The notes: a model not told the origin generated them from the sequence alone. A stretch of 64,000 nt of DNA from Leptospira licerasiae serovar Varillal str. VAR 010 (GCF_000244755.1 NZ_AHOO02000013.1:1-64000); one strand, 5' to 3'. Counted from the stretch's first letter, positions 1 to 9,111 are shown. Program-made: numbers and translations.

Positions 1-110
1 TTCAAAATTTTACTCACAGTTTTGCCTGATTCATCTTTGAATCGAAACACAACTTGGGCGTTTGAATGGACGTTTCGAAAAAGTTCCCATTTTTGTCTAA
101 TTTTTTGCAT
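1..110 (-). CDS. possible truncated protein at left window edge
   Basis: An open frame on the minus strand begins with ATG at 110 and runs off the window at base 1, giving 36 residues. The predicted peptide starts MQKIRQKWELF and contains VVFRFKDESGKT, which reads like ordinary protein sequence. No clear Shine-Dalgarno precedes the ATG, and the frame stays open upstream to a stop at about 203, so the start is uncertain. I do not recognise a family. An overlapping plus-strand frame in the same place looks less protein-like. Confidence 0.3.
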   Translation of the reverse strand, partial: MQKIRQKWELFRNVHSNAQVVFRFKDESGKTVSKIL

Positions 111-230
111 CAACTTAAAAAAATTCGGAAAACGTTTAGAAAACAGGCAAGTATCAGGACAAAATGAAGCTAACAGGAAAATTTTGGGGAACTTTATCTC
201 TCAGATGGGATAACTCAATCCAACTAACAT

Positions 231-273
231 ATATCCCATAACGGATAGTTTACATTATCCTAATATGGGATAT
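231..273. repeat. nested inverted repeat
   Basis: A perfect 10-bp inverted repeat, ATATCCCATA (231-240) and TATGGGATAT (264-273), encloses a second inverted pair, GGATA and TATCC. A related, weaker arrangement (GGTATAGTTTATCC) lies at about 590-605. The position upstream of the possible minus-strand gene at 110 would suit an operator or a structured leader. This is inferred from symmetry only. Confidence 0.45.
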
Positions 274-342
274 GAATATGCAAATTTCATAAAATATTGA
301 CTTCTTTTGTTAAGGTTTTCTTTGAAGAAGAGTTCTAACTTT

Positions 343-369
343 AAAAAATGCGACCAAAATGCTGGTCGC
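343..369 (-). terminator. intrinsic terminator of the decayed gene
   Basis: On the minus strand a 7-bp stem GCGACCA/TGGTCGC (350-356 and 363-369) with a 6-nt loop is followed by ATTTTTT. It lies nine bases past the stop codon of the gene remnant at 378, so it is most likely that gene's surviving terminator. Confidence 0.65.
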
Positions 370-377
370 TCAACTTA

Positions 378-599
378 TTAAGCTACTTTCGTCCAGATTG
401 TGAAATATCCTTCGATCAAAGGAGCGATGAAGAAGTTATTCAATCCGTATTAGTAATTGTTTCGTCCGTGCTTAAAATTCCTAATTTCCAAAACTGATTA
501 TCATAAATCGGATAAGTAGATAAGCTGTTGGAGCGTTAATTTTGATTCACAGGCCCATATATGAAATTTAGAATCAGGTAATTGCTGAGATGGTATAGT
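378..599 (-). pseudogene. decayed gene remnant, frameshifted fragments
   Basis: Three consecutive minus-strand frame fragments read like one protein broken by frameshifts. The fragments contain SQQLPDSKFHIWACESKLTL (frame ending at 501), PIYDNQFWKLGILSTDETI (frame ending at 440) and NNFFIAPLIEGYFTIWTKVA (frame ending at 378). Each overlaps the next by a few dozen bases, and none has a convincing start or ribosome-binding site. The last stop is followed directly by an intrinsic terminator, as expected at a real gene end. The 5' part of the original gene is not recognisable; further traces may extend to about 680. The family is unknown to me. A sequencing-error explanation would need at least two indels. 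Confidence 0.5.
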
Positions 600-794
600 T
601 TATCCTATCTTAATGTGATTCAGTTAGATTAAATTTCACATAACGTCGATGGCTCTATGATATTCGGCTATCATGAGTTTTTCGAGTATTGATTAACTGA
701 AATTTTATTATAAGGGTATATCAAAATTAAGATAGTCCGCAGATTCGATTTTTGTTGCAGTTTTGAAGTGCTTGGGTGTGGCTCGACATAAATT

Positions 795-835
795 CAAAAA
801 TAAAAATGCCCCCGGTCCTTTTTAGGAAAAGGGGC
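795..835 (-). terminator. terminator after TonB-dependent receptor gene
   Basis: Read on the minus strand, a GCCCC...GGGGC stem (808-835) with inner pairing TCCT/AGGA is followed by ATTTTTATTTTT. It lies 34 bases past the receptor stop codon and closes the minus-strand locus. Confidence 0.8.
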
Positions 836-868
836 GCTGTATATAGGTTTTAAGCTTTGAGAACCGAA

Positions 869-3814
869 TTACAGTTTATAAGTAGCCTGGAAAGCGTAGC
901 TTACCCCAGTTCTATAAGAAAGGAATAGATCCTTCTCTCCGGTTAGTTCGTTTTTCTGATAGACTCGATATCTTGTATCGAAAATATTCTGAGCAGACAC
1001 CTTGAACTCAAGATGGTCTCCTCTTTTGGCTGTGTAAACAACATCTGTCAAACCAACCGCTCTTTCATAAGCGTCCGGCAAATAGTTCGCACCCACGGCA
1101 TAGAGCCTGTCTGCAAAGTAGTTATAATATACACCAATTGCCTGAGTCTTTTTCTCGTTTAAGAAAAAGTCAAATTTCAGGTTGAATACAAATGGAGACT
1201 GGCCCTGTAGAGGTCTTGAGAGATTCGTAGGGTTGTACGAAGCAACTCTGGAGAAGGTGTCGACTAAGCCAGATTGGACAGCGATATATTGTTCCCAAGA
1301 AAGAACGTCAACTCTGGATTTAATGAAGAACATGTTCGTTTCGAAACGAAGCCAGCTCGTTAATTCTTTTCTAAAATCGAATTCCACTCCTCGGATCGTA
1401 GCCTGTTGTGCATTCGCAAAAGTAAACTTCTGGCTAATTCCACCTGCAACCGGCTGACCGATCATTTCTATCGGATCGGAAATTTGTTTAAAGAATGCGC
1501 CCACACCTACGTAGTCTGTCGGATTTAGATAATACTCGTAACGTAGATCGTAGTTGTGGATATAAGATCTCTGTAATGCAGAGTTACCAAACACGGTGTT
1601 TGCTCCATAATAGGGCGTGAATCCGAAAGGAGATAATTCTCTTAAGTCAGGTCTTGTCAGTGTCTGTGTAACTGCTGCTCTAATGATCTGGTCTTTTGCA
1701 ACTTCCCAGTTCAAATTAAAGGAAGGAAGACGGTCCTTAGTTCTAAGTTCTCCCACTCCATTATTGAACTGATCACAAATATTGTTCCTGATTAATGCAA
1801 CTCGAACGTTGTCATCGCTTACACCGCATCCATAATCTAAATTTAGGGAGCTCGCCGAGTTTCCAGTATAGTAAGTTTTTACTTTTTGGTAGCTATCCTC
1901 GTAACGCATACCGAATAAAACTTTCAATTTCGGTAGGATTGGTAAATCTACTTGGCTATAATATGCCTGTAGTTTTTGAGAAGCGGCATATGCGTTAGAC
2001 TGACCCGGTAACTGTTGTGAAAACTGGTTCGTATTGTCTAAGAATGTTATAGGATTTGAATATACTTCCCCAGGAAGAGGATAACGTTCTAAACCTGTGG
2101 CAGTATTGGGCTTTTGACCATACCAGAAAAACGTAAAGTCTTTCTCTCTTGCCATTGAATAAGTTCCTAATTTGAGTAAAGCTTTTAATCCTGACCACTG
2201 ATCAAAAGGAATCTCATAATTTAGCTTTAAGGTCCTAGAGATATCTCGAGTGTTTGAGAAGAATCTGGACCCGTCGTTAGAGTCACCCAATCTGGTTAGA
2301 TCATAAGGGTTCGGGTTCCCTATCCCTTGTCTCCAAACCTGTTGTTGTAAATCAGGCTGGTCTCTATCTGCTTGAGCGTAATTCGCTCTCCAGTCGAACT
2401 TATGAGCACGGTCACCGAACCAATTTAAAGCATGATCTCCCCCTAAGGTATGGTGTTGGATCAAACTGCTCGTATATTGGGTTGTTAGAGCCTTGAAGTG
2501 AGCCAAGTTAATATAGTCATTACCTTGAGAATCACGAACCACTCCTTCACCTTGTTGGGTATAAAGAGATTTTATAAAGACCTGTTGCCCTTTAGTGATC
2601 TCATACGCGAGGTTCATGTTATTTCCCCAGTTTCTTTCCTCAGTATAGAGGTCGGCTTTTTGGTCTTGGAGTTTATTTAGAGTAGAACCTGCAGTTGTAT
2701 TAGGGAATGCGGCTACTCCTAAATAACGATTTGATTCTTCTTGTCTGAATCTGTAGTTACGGTTATAAGTTGAGCCTACTAAAATACCGATTCGAGAAGT
2801 GGCTCCTATCTTAAACGTATCTCCATAATTGATGGAAAAGTTTCTATCGAAGGGAGCCGGCCCCTTATCCGGAGTCCATTTTTGATTGAATTCCGCAGTA
2901 CTTGCTTGGACTACAGCCGGATCATATCCACCAAAAATAGATCCTGGGACTACAGGAGTCACATTTGGAACATTTGCAAGAGGGTTCTTTTGGTTATCAT
3001 TTACCCCGCCTAACATATTTCCTTGGTTCATGTTTAGGAATTTATGACCGGTAGTGTTATAGTTTCCGCCAGCGCCAACTGAAACACTGAATAATTTCTC
3101 TTCTGGATATTCCTGAGTCTCGATCTTTACAAGACCTCCGGAGAATTCTGCTGGTAGTTCCGGGATGAATGTTTTAATGATCCGAACGTTCTTTAAAACT
3201 CCGGAAGGAAAAATATCTAACGCAACGACCCGTTTGTCTGGTTCTGTAGATGGAACTAAGGTGTCATTTAATTCGGTGTTTGAATAACGTTCTCCCAAAC
3301 CGCGAACGAATACGAATTTACCGCCAACGAGTGTGATACCCGTAACTCTTCGGACCACTTCCCCTGCAGAGGAGTCTGGGCTTTTCTTGATCGCTTCCTT
3401 AGAAATACCGTCGGAAACGGAAGAAGATTTCTTTTGTAATGCGAGAAGTGCAGCTTCCGCATCATTCAAGGCTCTACCTTTAACATCTACGGTTTCCAAA
3501 GTTTGGAGACCGAAGGTGATATTGACTACTTGTGGTTTTCCTGGAGTGACCGTAACCGTTCTCTTTTGAGCAGAGAATCCGATCATCTGGAACTCTATTT
3601 CATGAGTTCCAAGCGGAAGTTCCAGATCATACGCGCCGTCAAAATCGGTTTTAGCGAATTTTTTGACAGCTCGAACTACAATGGTAGCACCGAAAACCGG
3701 CTCTCCATTGTCTCCATCTACGATTTTTCCCCTGACTTTTCCTGCCGCCTGTGCGAAAGCATTCTCCGAAAAAGTGAAGACCAGTAAAGCGATTGCAAAA
3801 AGTTTTATTTTCAT
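869..3814 (-). CDS. TonB-dependent outer-membrane receptor with carboxypeptidase-regulatory-like N-domain
   Basis: The 981-residue protein starts with a signal peptide (MKIKLFAIALLVFTF, cleavage after AFA). A carboxypeptidase-regulatory-like beta-sandwich follows at about 27-105 (GKVRGKIVDGDNGEPVFGAT). The plug domain (about 110-250) carries the segments GEVVRRVTGITLVGG, FVRGLGERYSNTELN and FIPELPAEFSGGLVKIET, typical of a broad receptor family in Bacteroidetes and Proteobacteria. The rest is a large barrel, with a terminal strand ending in TYKL. Such receptors import substrates too large for porins using TonB/ExbBD energy; the substrate cannot be read from sequence. It is last in a minus-strand locus and lies 30 bases after a small lipoprotein gene. 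No iron- or cobalamin-uptake gene is adjacent, and no obvious TonB box was identified. Confidence 0.93.
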   Translation of the reverse strand: MKIKLFAIALLVFTFSENAFAQAAGKVRGKIVDGDNGEPVFGATIVVRAVKKFAKTDFDGAYDLELPLGTHEIEFQMIGFSAQKRTVTVTPGKPQVVNITFGLQTLETVDVKGRALNDAEAALLALQKKSSSVSDGISKEAIKKSPDSSAGEVVRRVTGITLVGGKFVFVRGLGERYSNTELNDTLVPSTEPDKRVVALDIFPSGVLKNVRIIKTFIPELPAEFSGGLVKIETQEYPEEKLFSVSVGAGGNYNTTGHKFLNMNQGNMLGGVNDNQKNPLANVPNVTPVVPGSIFGGYDPAVVQASTAEFNQKWTPDKGPAPFDRNFSINYGDTFKIGATSRIGILVGSTYNRNYRFRQEESNRYLGVAAFPNTTAGSTLNKLQDQKADLYTEERNWGNNMNLAYEITKGQQVFIKSLYTQQGEGVVRDSQGNDYINLAHFKALTTQYTSSLIQHHTLGGDHALNWFGDRAHKFDWRANYAQADRDQPDLQQQVWRQGIGNPNPYDLTRLGDSNDGSRFFSNTRDISRTLKLNYEIPFDQWSGLKALLKLGTYSMAREKDFTFFWYGQKPNTATGLERYPLPGEVYSNPITFLDNTNQFSQQLPGQSNAYAASQKLQAYYSQVDLPILPKLKVLFGMRYEDSYQKVKTYYTGNSASSLNLDYGCGVSDDNVRVALIRNNICDQFNNGVGELRTKDRLPSFNLNWEVAKDQIIRAAVTQTLTRPDLRELSPFGFTPYYGANTVFGNSALQRSYIHNYDLRYEYYLNPTDYVGVGAFFKQISDPIEMIGQPVAGGISQKFTFANAQQATIRGVEFDFRKELTSWLRFETNMFFIKSRVDVLSWEQYIAVQSGLVDTFSRVASYNPTNLSRPLQGQSPFVFNLKFDFFLNEKKTQAIGVYYNYFADRLYAVGANYLPDAYERAVGLTDVVYTAKRGDHLEFKVSAQNIFDTRYRVYQKNELTGEKDLFLSYRTGVSYAFQATYKL

Positions 3815-3844
3815 TGTTGTATTCGTTTTTATTATTTTTAAGAA

Positions 3845-4432
3845 TTAAGTTCCAATAACGCAGACTTTAAATTTTCCTCGGTGTTCCACGACTAAGCGCA
3901 CTTCTTCCAGTGTCGCTTTTTCATTTCCGAAGCTAATGGTTAAATTGCCGACCCTATGTCCTTTTAAAGCTTTAAGCTGACGGACATCTTCTCTCCAAGT
4001 TAAGGTCTCTATTTTGAATTTTTGATTTTTATGTTTTTTGAATAAGTTCTGAAGACTTTCCAAGGCTATATATCTGCGCATGTCTGTGAACTTCCATGCT
4101 TGTTCTAACGGCATGGTATTGGATAAAGTGTTTTCATCCAGTGTGTTAGGAAGAAAGATATTGATATATTCTTCCTTGGTAAAGATATAACGATCTGTTT
4201 GTCCATTCTGGACTGCTTCTAAAAATCTATAGATCGCTTCTTCTTTTGTATTACTAAGGTCGGAGATTTCGTATTGGTCTTTTATGCGGGCTTTTAGATA
4301 AGCCTGAGACTCTTCGATCTTCTTAAAATACTCTGGATCGTCACCTTTATATTCTTTTTTGCAATCTGTGACGAAGTTTATAGTTAATATTGCAAAGATG
4401 ATTTGCGTTATTGCAATCAATCTGGCATTCAT
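3845..4432 (-). CDS. small putative lipoprotein encoded before the TonB receptor
   Basis: This 195-residue protein has an N-terminal hydrophobic segment ending NFVTDCKKE, a relaxed spirochaete-style lipobox with Cys24 as the likely lipidated residue. The mature part is charged and mainly helical (KKIEESQAYLKARIKDQYEI), then a C-terminal segment with beta character (VGNLTISFGNEKATLEEVRL). It starts downstream of a strong terminator and lies 30 bases before the receptor gene, so the two are probably co-transcribed. No known family is recognised. A periplasmic or outer-membrane accessory of the receptor is a reasonable inference from linkage alone. Confidence 0.8.
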   Translation of the reverse strand: MNARLIAITQIIFAILTINFVTDCKKEYKGDDPEYFKKIEESQAYLKARIKDQYEISDLSNTKEEAIYRFLEAVQNGQTDRYIFTKEEYINIFLPNTLDENTLSNTMPLEQAWKFTDMRRYIALESLQNLFKKHKNQKFKIETLTWREDVRQLKALKGHRVGNLTISFGNEKATLEEVRLVVEHRGKFKVCVIGT

Positions 4433-4470
4433 GTTTGGTTCCCGGAACTTTATATTTTTATGTAATTATA

Positions 4471-4500
4471 AAAAAGCCTCCTCGGTAAAGAGGAGGCTTT
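4471..4500 (-). terminator. strong intrinsic terminator
   Basis: An 11-bp perfect stem, AAAGCCTCCTC/GAGGAGGCTTT, with a 6-nt loop is followed on the minus strand by TTTTTATAA. It lies 20 bases past the stop of the 666-residue lipoprotein gene and separates its transcript from the small-lipoprotein/receptor pair, or attenuates read-through into it. Confidence 0.9.
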
Positions 4501-4519
4501 CTGTAGTTTTTAAATTCGA

Positions 4520-6520
4520 TTAACGAGCTCTCCAAACGGCCCAGCCGGAATACCAGCTGTTTCCACCAGTAGGTGTTACTACTGTAGTTCCGTCGAAGTC
4601 GTATAGAGTGGTTCCAGTGTCCGGAGCTCCACCCCAAGTAGTTTTACCCGATACGTTCGTTTTCAAGTCCGGCTTGAATCCCAAGAACCCACAGTTGCTT
4701 TGTGTAGTTGAGATAGACGCAACCGGAGCGCTTGTTAAAGAAGTATCGCGAGTTCCTGTAGAAGTAGTCAACGTACAGGTTTGGACTTGATCAGGATTGG
4801 AATCACTTACTAGTCCATCAATGATGGAGGTAGAATCACCATATCCGGTTCCACTTGTTGCAGCGCTTTCGCATTTAATGATTTGTTTGAATGCGTAAGC
4901 GACGCCATGAAGGAATAATCCTTTCATACCTTCTCTATGACGTTCTGCGTAACTTGCAGTTTCGTTCACTCCGAGAAGAGTGTATTGGTCTACGAACGGA
5001 TTGGAAGGTTCATCTCCCGCAGTTGCGCTAGGAGTTTTAGTGGTTCCATCCACTCCGTCCATTTCCATACCACCCGGGTCTGTAGAAGGAGTTCCACCGC
5101 AGGTCTTAGGGTATTTAACTGCGATAATGTATTTCAGGGCTCCGGAGAATCCTTCATCCATATCGAAGTCATCATCCATACCGCCGGTTCCTAACATGAA
5201 CTTTCCTTTGAAAGTACGCTCAGTTGCTCCACCGGTTCCGGTTAGGTTAGGGGAAGCTGCAGTTCCTACATCAGGAACATTCGCACCTCTTCCGCCACCC
5301 CACCACTCGAAAGAATCATCCAATCCTCTGTGAGATTGAACGAAGTTGAAGTTTCCGCTATTGAGTGCATACATAGAGTAAGAGTTTAACTCGTCTCCAG
5401 GTGCAACCTCAGTCCCTGCGAACTCTACGATTGTGTAATTCAAAGTAACGCTGGAAGAGCCGGAGGAAAGCGGATAGGATAAAGGATTCGTTCCTTCGGT
5501 TAAAGCAGCTGCAGTTCTTGTGTTATTACCGCTTCCGATAAAAATCAAACCACCCCAGTCGCCAGGGAATCTGGATCCTCTTGCTTGCGCAGAAGTGAAA
5601 CATACAGGGTTAGCTGCTGTTCCATTAGTTACGAGGTTACCGCCATTGAAGAACAGGGCAGAACCTCTCTCACCGTAAATCACCGCTCCAGCAGGAACTG
5701 TCATTGTAGCTCCATTAGAAACAGTTACGGTTCCTCTCAACAGAGTGTAAGCTCCCAAAGTTTTGTTGGAAGTGATGTTTCCGGAAACGATTTCAGGATT
5801 TCCGATGGAATCACATTTGTTCTCTCCAACTGTAGCGTTCGGGTTGCTGTAGACTCCTTTTACGGAAGTGATTACAGAAACATCGGATGCCAGAGTGGAT
5901 CCGTCAAAAGTTCCGGTAATTACCAAACCTGCGCTGGAAGCTGCAACATTCGGATCAACTACGCCTGTTTCGTTTGAAAAAGTAATTTGGCTTACGCTAG
6001 TAGGATCAGCAGTGTCAACATTTACCGCTAGGTCAAAAGTTCCTACCAATTCAGTATAATTGGATGCACTATCGCAAGGGTTCGGGTTTCCAGTGCATGC
6101 GGTAGTATCTGGAACAGAAAAAACTTCTCCTTTGATAGTTGCACTGGAGTCGCTGATTCTTGTTGTGATGTTAAAATCGGCTGCGTCGTTGTTTCCGCTC
6201 GCGTTAGCACATGCAACAGTGAAGTCAGTTCCTCCCGATACAATTTTAGAAGAAGTGAGTTTCACATATAAAGGTTTTGCAAAAGAAGGAGAACTGTTAA
6301 AGTTTGCAGGAAATTGTCCTACGCAGTTCGCTTTTGCAAAAGTTCCAGATTGGGTTAACTTCCCATTGATGATGACGGTGGCTTCGTAACCAGCTCCGCC
6401 TAAAGCGGCTAAAGCTAGGCCTGCGCCGTTACTCCCCCCGCCGGAATCACAGCCTACAAGAGCAATAGCAACTGCAAGAGCGCTTACTGCTTTCGAGACT
6501 TTTTTATTTAACGATTTCAT
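4520..6520 (-). CDS. large surface-type lipoprotein with beta-helix-like repeats
   Basis: The 666-residue protein has a lipoprotein signal ending ALVGCDSGGG (Cys24). After a Gly/Ser/Ala-rich spacer comes a threonine- and asparagine-rich beta region. The second half contains GDWGGLIFIGSGNN, SFEWWGGG and GMDDDFDMDEGFSG, motifs I associate with a family of large lipoproteins, often annotated only as hypothetical, that sit next to TonB receptors of the type encoded downstream. The low-complexity Thr/Asn/Gly composition and periodic short strands suggest a right-handed beta-helix. The Asp cluster in the DDDFDMDEGF segment could bind a divalent cation. By position and type it may be a substrate-binding surface partner, comparable in arrangement (not sequence) to SusD beside SusC; this is inference. 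Confidence 0.85.
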   Translation of the reverse strand: MKSLNKKVSKAVSALAVAIALVGCDSGGGSNGAGLALAALGGAGYEATVIINGKLTQSGTFAKANCVGQFPANFNSSPSFAKPLYVKLTSSKIVSGGTDFTVACANASGNNDAADFNITTRISDSSATIKGEVFSVPDTTACTGNPNPCDSASNYTELVGTFDLAVNVDTADPTSVSQITFSNETGVVDPNVAASSAGLVITGTFDGSTLASDVSVITSVKGVYSNPNATVGENKCDSIGNPEIVSGNITSNKTLGAYTLLRGTVTVSNGATMTVPAGAVIYGERGSALFFNGGNLVTNGTAANPVCFTSAQARGSRFPGDWGGLIFIGSGNNTRTAAALTEGTNPLSYPLSSGSSSVTLNYTIVEFAGTEVAPGDELNSYSMYALNSGNFNFVQSHRGLDDSFEWWGGGRGANVPDVGTAASPNLTGTGGATERTFKGKFMLGTGGMDDDFDMDEGFSGALKYIIAVKYPKTCGGTPSTDPGGMEMDGVDGTTKTPSATAGDEPSNPFVDQYTLLGVNETASYAERHREGMKGLFLHGVAYAFKQIIKCESAATSGTGYGDSTSIIDGLVSDSNPDQVQTCTLTTSTGTRDTSLTSAPVASISTTQSNCGFLGFKPDLKTNVSGKTTWGGAPDTGTTLYDFDGTTVVTPTGGNSWYSGWAVWRAR

Positions 6521-6633
6521 GGATCGAATCTCCTATTCATTCTGAAAAGAGGCCGAAATCCGATCGACCTCGAGGATTATGTTAGATAAATTACTTTACG
6601 ACTTGATTACGTACCTGTTAAGGTTTTGGTTCT

Positions 6634-6942
6634 TTAGGGTAAAAGTAGTATTACCAAGAAGATCCCACCGAAGATTGCATAGTCAGTGTATCTTTCTTTA
6701 TCAGGATAGTTTTCCTGTTCCTTCTGTTTCCACTCTACCGGTTTGGCTTCTACAGTAACGGACGTTCTGTCAAAACCTCTACGGGAGCCGTCTTCGAACT
6801 CAACGATTACACCCTGTTCTGTCTGAGTGGTTTTTACGTTCTCGATCACTTCTTTAGTTTTGGTATTGGTCACTGTGTCCGCAGATAGGACCCCAAAGCA
6901 TATTAGAAAAATTGAAATTGTAATAATAGTTCTCGTAATCAT
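6634..6942 (-). CDS. small exported protein with C-terminal membrane anchor
   Basis: The 102-residue protein has an N-terminal signal (MITRTIITISIFLICFGVLSA), a short soluble part with two predicted strands (GVIVEFEDGSRRGFDRTSV), and a C-terminal hydrophobic helix (YAIFGGIFLVILLLP) that ends the protein. It is encoded 113 bases before the large lipoprotein on the same strand, so it may be the first gene of the outer-membrane locus. No family recognised. A role in assembling or anchoring the locus products is only suggested by position. Confidence 0.72.
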   Translation of the reverse strand: MITRTIITISIFLICFGVLSADTVTNTKTKEVIENVKTTQTEQGVIVEFEDGSRRGFDRTSVTVEAKPVEWKQKEQENYPDKERYTDYAIFGGIFLVILLLP

Positions 6943-7109
6943 AATGTAATACTTCCGATTCGCTGTATCCTCCTTATGGAAAGTATGGATACTCGCGCAA
7001 TTCGATTAAGCGGAGAACTGTTACAAACAGATTAAATGTAATAAAGTATAAGGTTGGAAAGTGATGGGACTAATCTGAGTAGTCGCGATGTTTGTGAAAA
7101 AATTTTGTA

Positions 7110-8801
7110 TTAGGTCTGAACGAATCTCTCTAATTCTTCTAAATGGATCGGCTTACTTAAGAAAAATCCCTGTGCTTCATCGCAGCCTAAATCTTTTATC
7201 TTTCTCATTTGTAATTCGGTTTCTACACCTTCTGCAGTGATCCGTAGACCTAAACTTTTCCCTAATGCGACGATTGTTTTGGAGATCGCCAATGAATTCG
7301 GATCTGTTAGTATTTTGCGCACAAAGGATTGGTCCACTTTTAATGTTTTGAGCGGAATTTTGCTTAAATAAGAAAGGCTGGAATATCCTGTTCCGAAATC
7401 GTCCAGAGCCAAGGAAATTCCCCAAGAATGAAGCTCTGCCAGAATTTCCAGAGCCGATTGGGTATTCGTAATCAAACTGGATTCAGTAATCTCTAATTCC
7501 AGATCTTCTACGTTTAACTCATTCTTCTCTAAGATATTTAAGACCTTTTTAGTGATATTCTTATCTTCTAATTGTTTTACGGATAAGTTTACGGAGATAC
7601 GTATCGGAGGAAGTCCTCTCTTCTTCCAATTTCCCAAGTCTTCCATTGATTTGGATAATACCCATTCTCCCATTTCTCCAATAATCCCGCTTTCTTCTGC
7701 GATCGGTATGAAAATGGTAGGAGAGATTACGCCGTATTCAGGATGTTTCCATCTGAGTAGTGCTTCTGCGGAGATCTTTTTACCGGTTTGGACTTCTATC
7801 CTAGGCTGGTATTGGAGAAAAAGTTGGTTTTTAGAGATCGCTACTCTAAGATCTTTTTCGAGAAGGTATTTCTCCTTCATTCTTTCCTTCCATTCGGAGG
7901 AATAGGTTTGGATCTTAGAAGTCCCAGAAAGTTTTGCCTGATTTAACGCAGTCTCGGATTTCCATAAAAGTTGATCGGATGATTTTCCATCATAAGGAAA
8001 AACTGATATTCCGATATGGATCTCGGAAGAGATTAGTTGGTCCGCAACGGTCAAAGGAGAAGATACGCTATTTTGGATCTTTCCCGCCCAGATCTCGGAA
8101 TCAGTTTCTAAAATTTGAGAAGAAGAAGGTAGAGGGAAGAAGGAAAATTCACCGTCTCCGGTCCGAGCAAGAACCGTTTCGGGTCCAAGAATAGTCTCTA
8201 ATTTTTGGACCAGTGATCTCAAATACAGATCTCCCACATGCGCTCCTAAATTAGATCGGATCTGCTTTAAGTGGGCCGCTTCCAAAGAAAGAACAGGAAA
8301 ACTTAATATTTCTTCTCTCATAGAAAGTTCATGGAGAGAATTGCCCAGTCTTTCTAAAAAGAGATCTCTGTTCGGTAGTCCGGACAATCCATCGTAATTC
8401 GCCATATAATGGATAAGTTCATCTAACTTGCGTACTGTAGTAACTGTATCCGCCATTAATGAACCTGCTTCGTCTTGGAATATGGTGGGCAGGTTGGGGA
8501 TCTCTCTTTCGTTCAAATATCTGTTTAGGGATTTGGAAGTAAGTACAACCGGAGTTAGCAGTTTATGTAGGGCAAAAAGTGTAGCGGCGGTTCCTAAGAG
8601 AGTTGCTACGAGAGCTACGCTTAAAATTTTTAAAGCAGTCTGCATATCCTGAACAGTTGATATCACGAAAAATAATAAAAGTGTGATCAACGGAACATGG
8701 GTCCCAAGAAACGCTACCAGCATTATTTTACTGGAATAGGTTTTAAGAATTCGGATCTTGCTAAGGTGGGAATAGAAATTTAATCCGTTAAGACTCATCA
8801 A
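7110..8801 (-). CDS. membrane-bound GGDEF/EAL cyclic-di-GMP signalling protein
   Basis: The 563-residue protein has two N-terminal membrane helices (about 27-48 and 55-77), a short HAMP-like linker, a GGDEF domain (about 125-290) and an EAL domain (about 310-560). The cyclase signature is degenerate: the active-site loop reads RTGDGEF, not GGDEF, so cyclase activity is doubtful. The EAL domain keeps its key motifs: AEALLRW, EITESSLI, DDFGTGYSSLSYL, KVDQSFV, AEGVET and QGFFLSKP. It is therefore most likely a c-di-GMP phosphodiesterase. There is no periplasmic sensor domain between the helices. It appears monocistronic. Confidence 0.92.
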   Translation of the reverse strand: MMSLNGLNFYSHLSKIRILKTYSSKIMLVAFLGTHVPLITLLLFFVISTVQDMQTALKILSVALVATLLGTAATLFALHKLLTPVVLTSKSLNRYLNEREIPNLPTIFQDEAGSLMADTVTTVRKLDELIHYMANYDGLSGLPNRDLFLERLGNSLHELSMREEILSFPVLSLEAAHLKQIRSNLGAHVGDLYLRSLVQKLETILGPETVLARTGDGEFSFFPLPSSSQILETDSEIWAGKIQNSVSSPLTVADQLISSEIHIGISVFPYDGKSSDQLLWKSETALNQAKLSGTSKIQTYSSEWKERMKEKYLLEKDLRVAISKNQLFLQYQPRIEVQTGKKISAEALLRWKHPEYGVISPTIFIPIAEESGIIGEMGEWVLSKSMEDLGNWKKRGLPPIRISVNLSVKQLEDKNITKKVLNILEKNELNVEDLELEITESSLITNTQSALEILAELHSWGISLALDDFGTGYSSLSYLSKIPLKTLKVDQSFVRKILTDPNSLAISKTIVALGKSLGLRITAEGVETELQMRKIKDLGCDEAQGFFLSKPIHLEELERFVQT

Positions 8802-8974
8802 AGTTTCCTTTTGATTGGAACGTTATACGTTTTCGTGTGGATGTTGTAATTTTCGTCTTGGGAGGGAATGATGTTTCTACTTACAAACCATGCTTTTAAA
8901 GGGACCTTGCTAAACAAGGACAAAAATTCGAAGGCCTAGATCGAAGTATTTAGTTGATAATTTATTTTGTAAAT

Positions 8975-9111
8975 GTTGGAGTTCCAACGTTGTAGCTAAG
9001 AAAGATAGGGGCAGCCCCTCGCTTTGTTTGGACCGAGCTAGTATGTGCTTCGTGTTATCTCTACGAAACTTGTTTTTCATTTGATTCGCACAAAGAGCGC
9101 AGAGTTCACGG
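8975..9111. repeat. dispersed palindrome and CGCAGAG arm in a 495-bp gap
   Basis: The gap 8802-9296 holds no convincing gene. It contains the palindrome GTTGGAGTTCCAAC (8975-8988), a variant of the dispersed TGTAGGAGTTCCTACA element, and about 100 bases later one arm-like unit with GCACAAAGAGCGCAGAG (9088-9104). The alkB promoter lies further right. See the repeat finding for the other copies. Confidence 0.6.

Noticed and set aside
22..213. Plus-strand 63-codon open frame at the left edge
   Set aside because: Composition is unlike a protein (runs of Phe, Cys, Asn), it has no ribosome-binding site, and it overlaps a more protein-like frame on the other strand.
4937..5333. Plus-strand frames opposite the large lipoprotein gene
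   Set aside because: They are antisense to a well-supported gene and lack starts with ribosome-binding sites.
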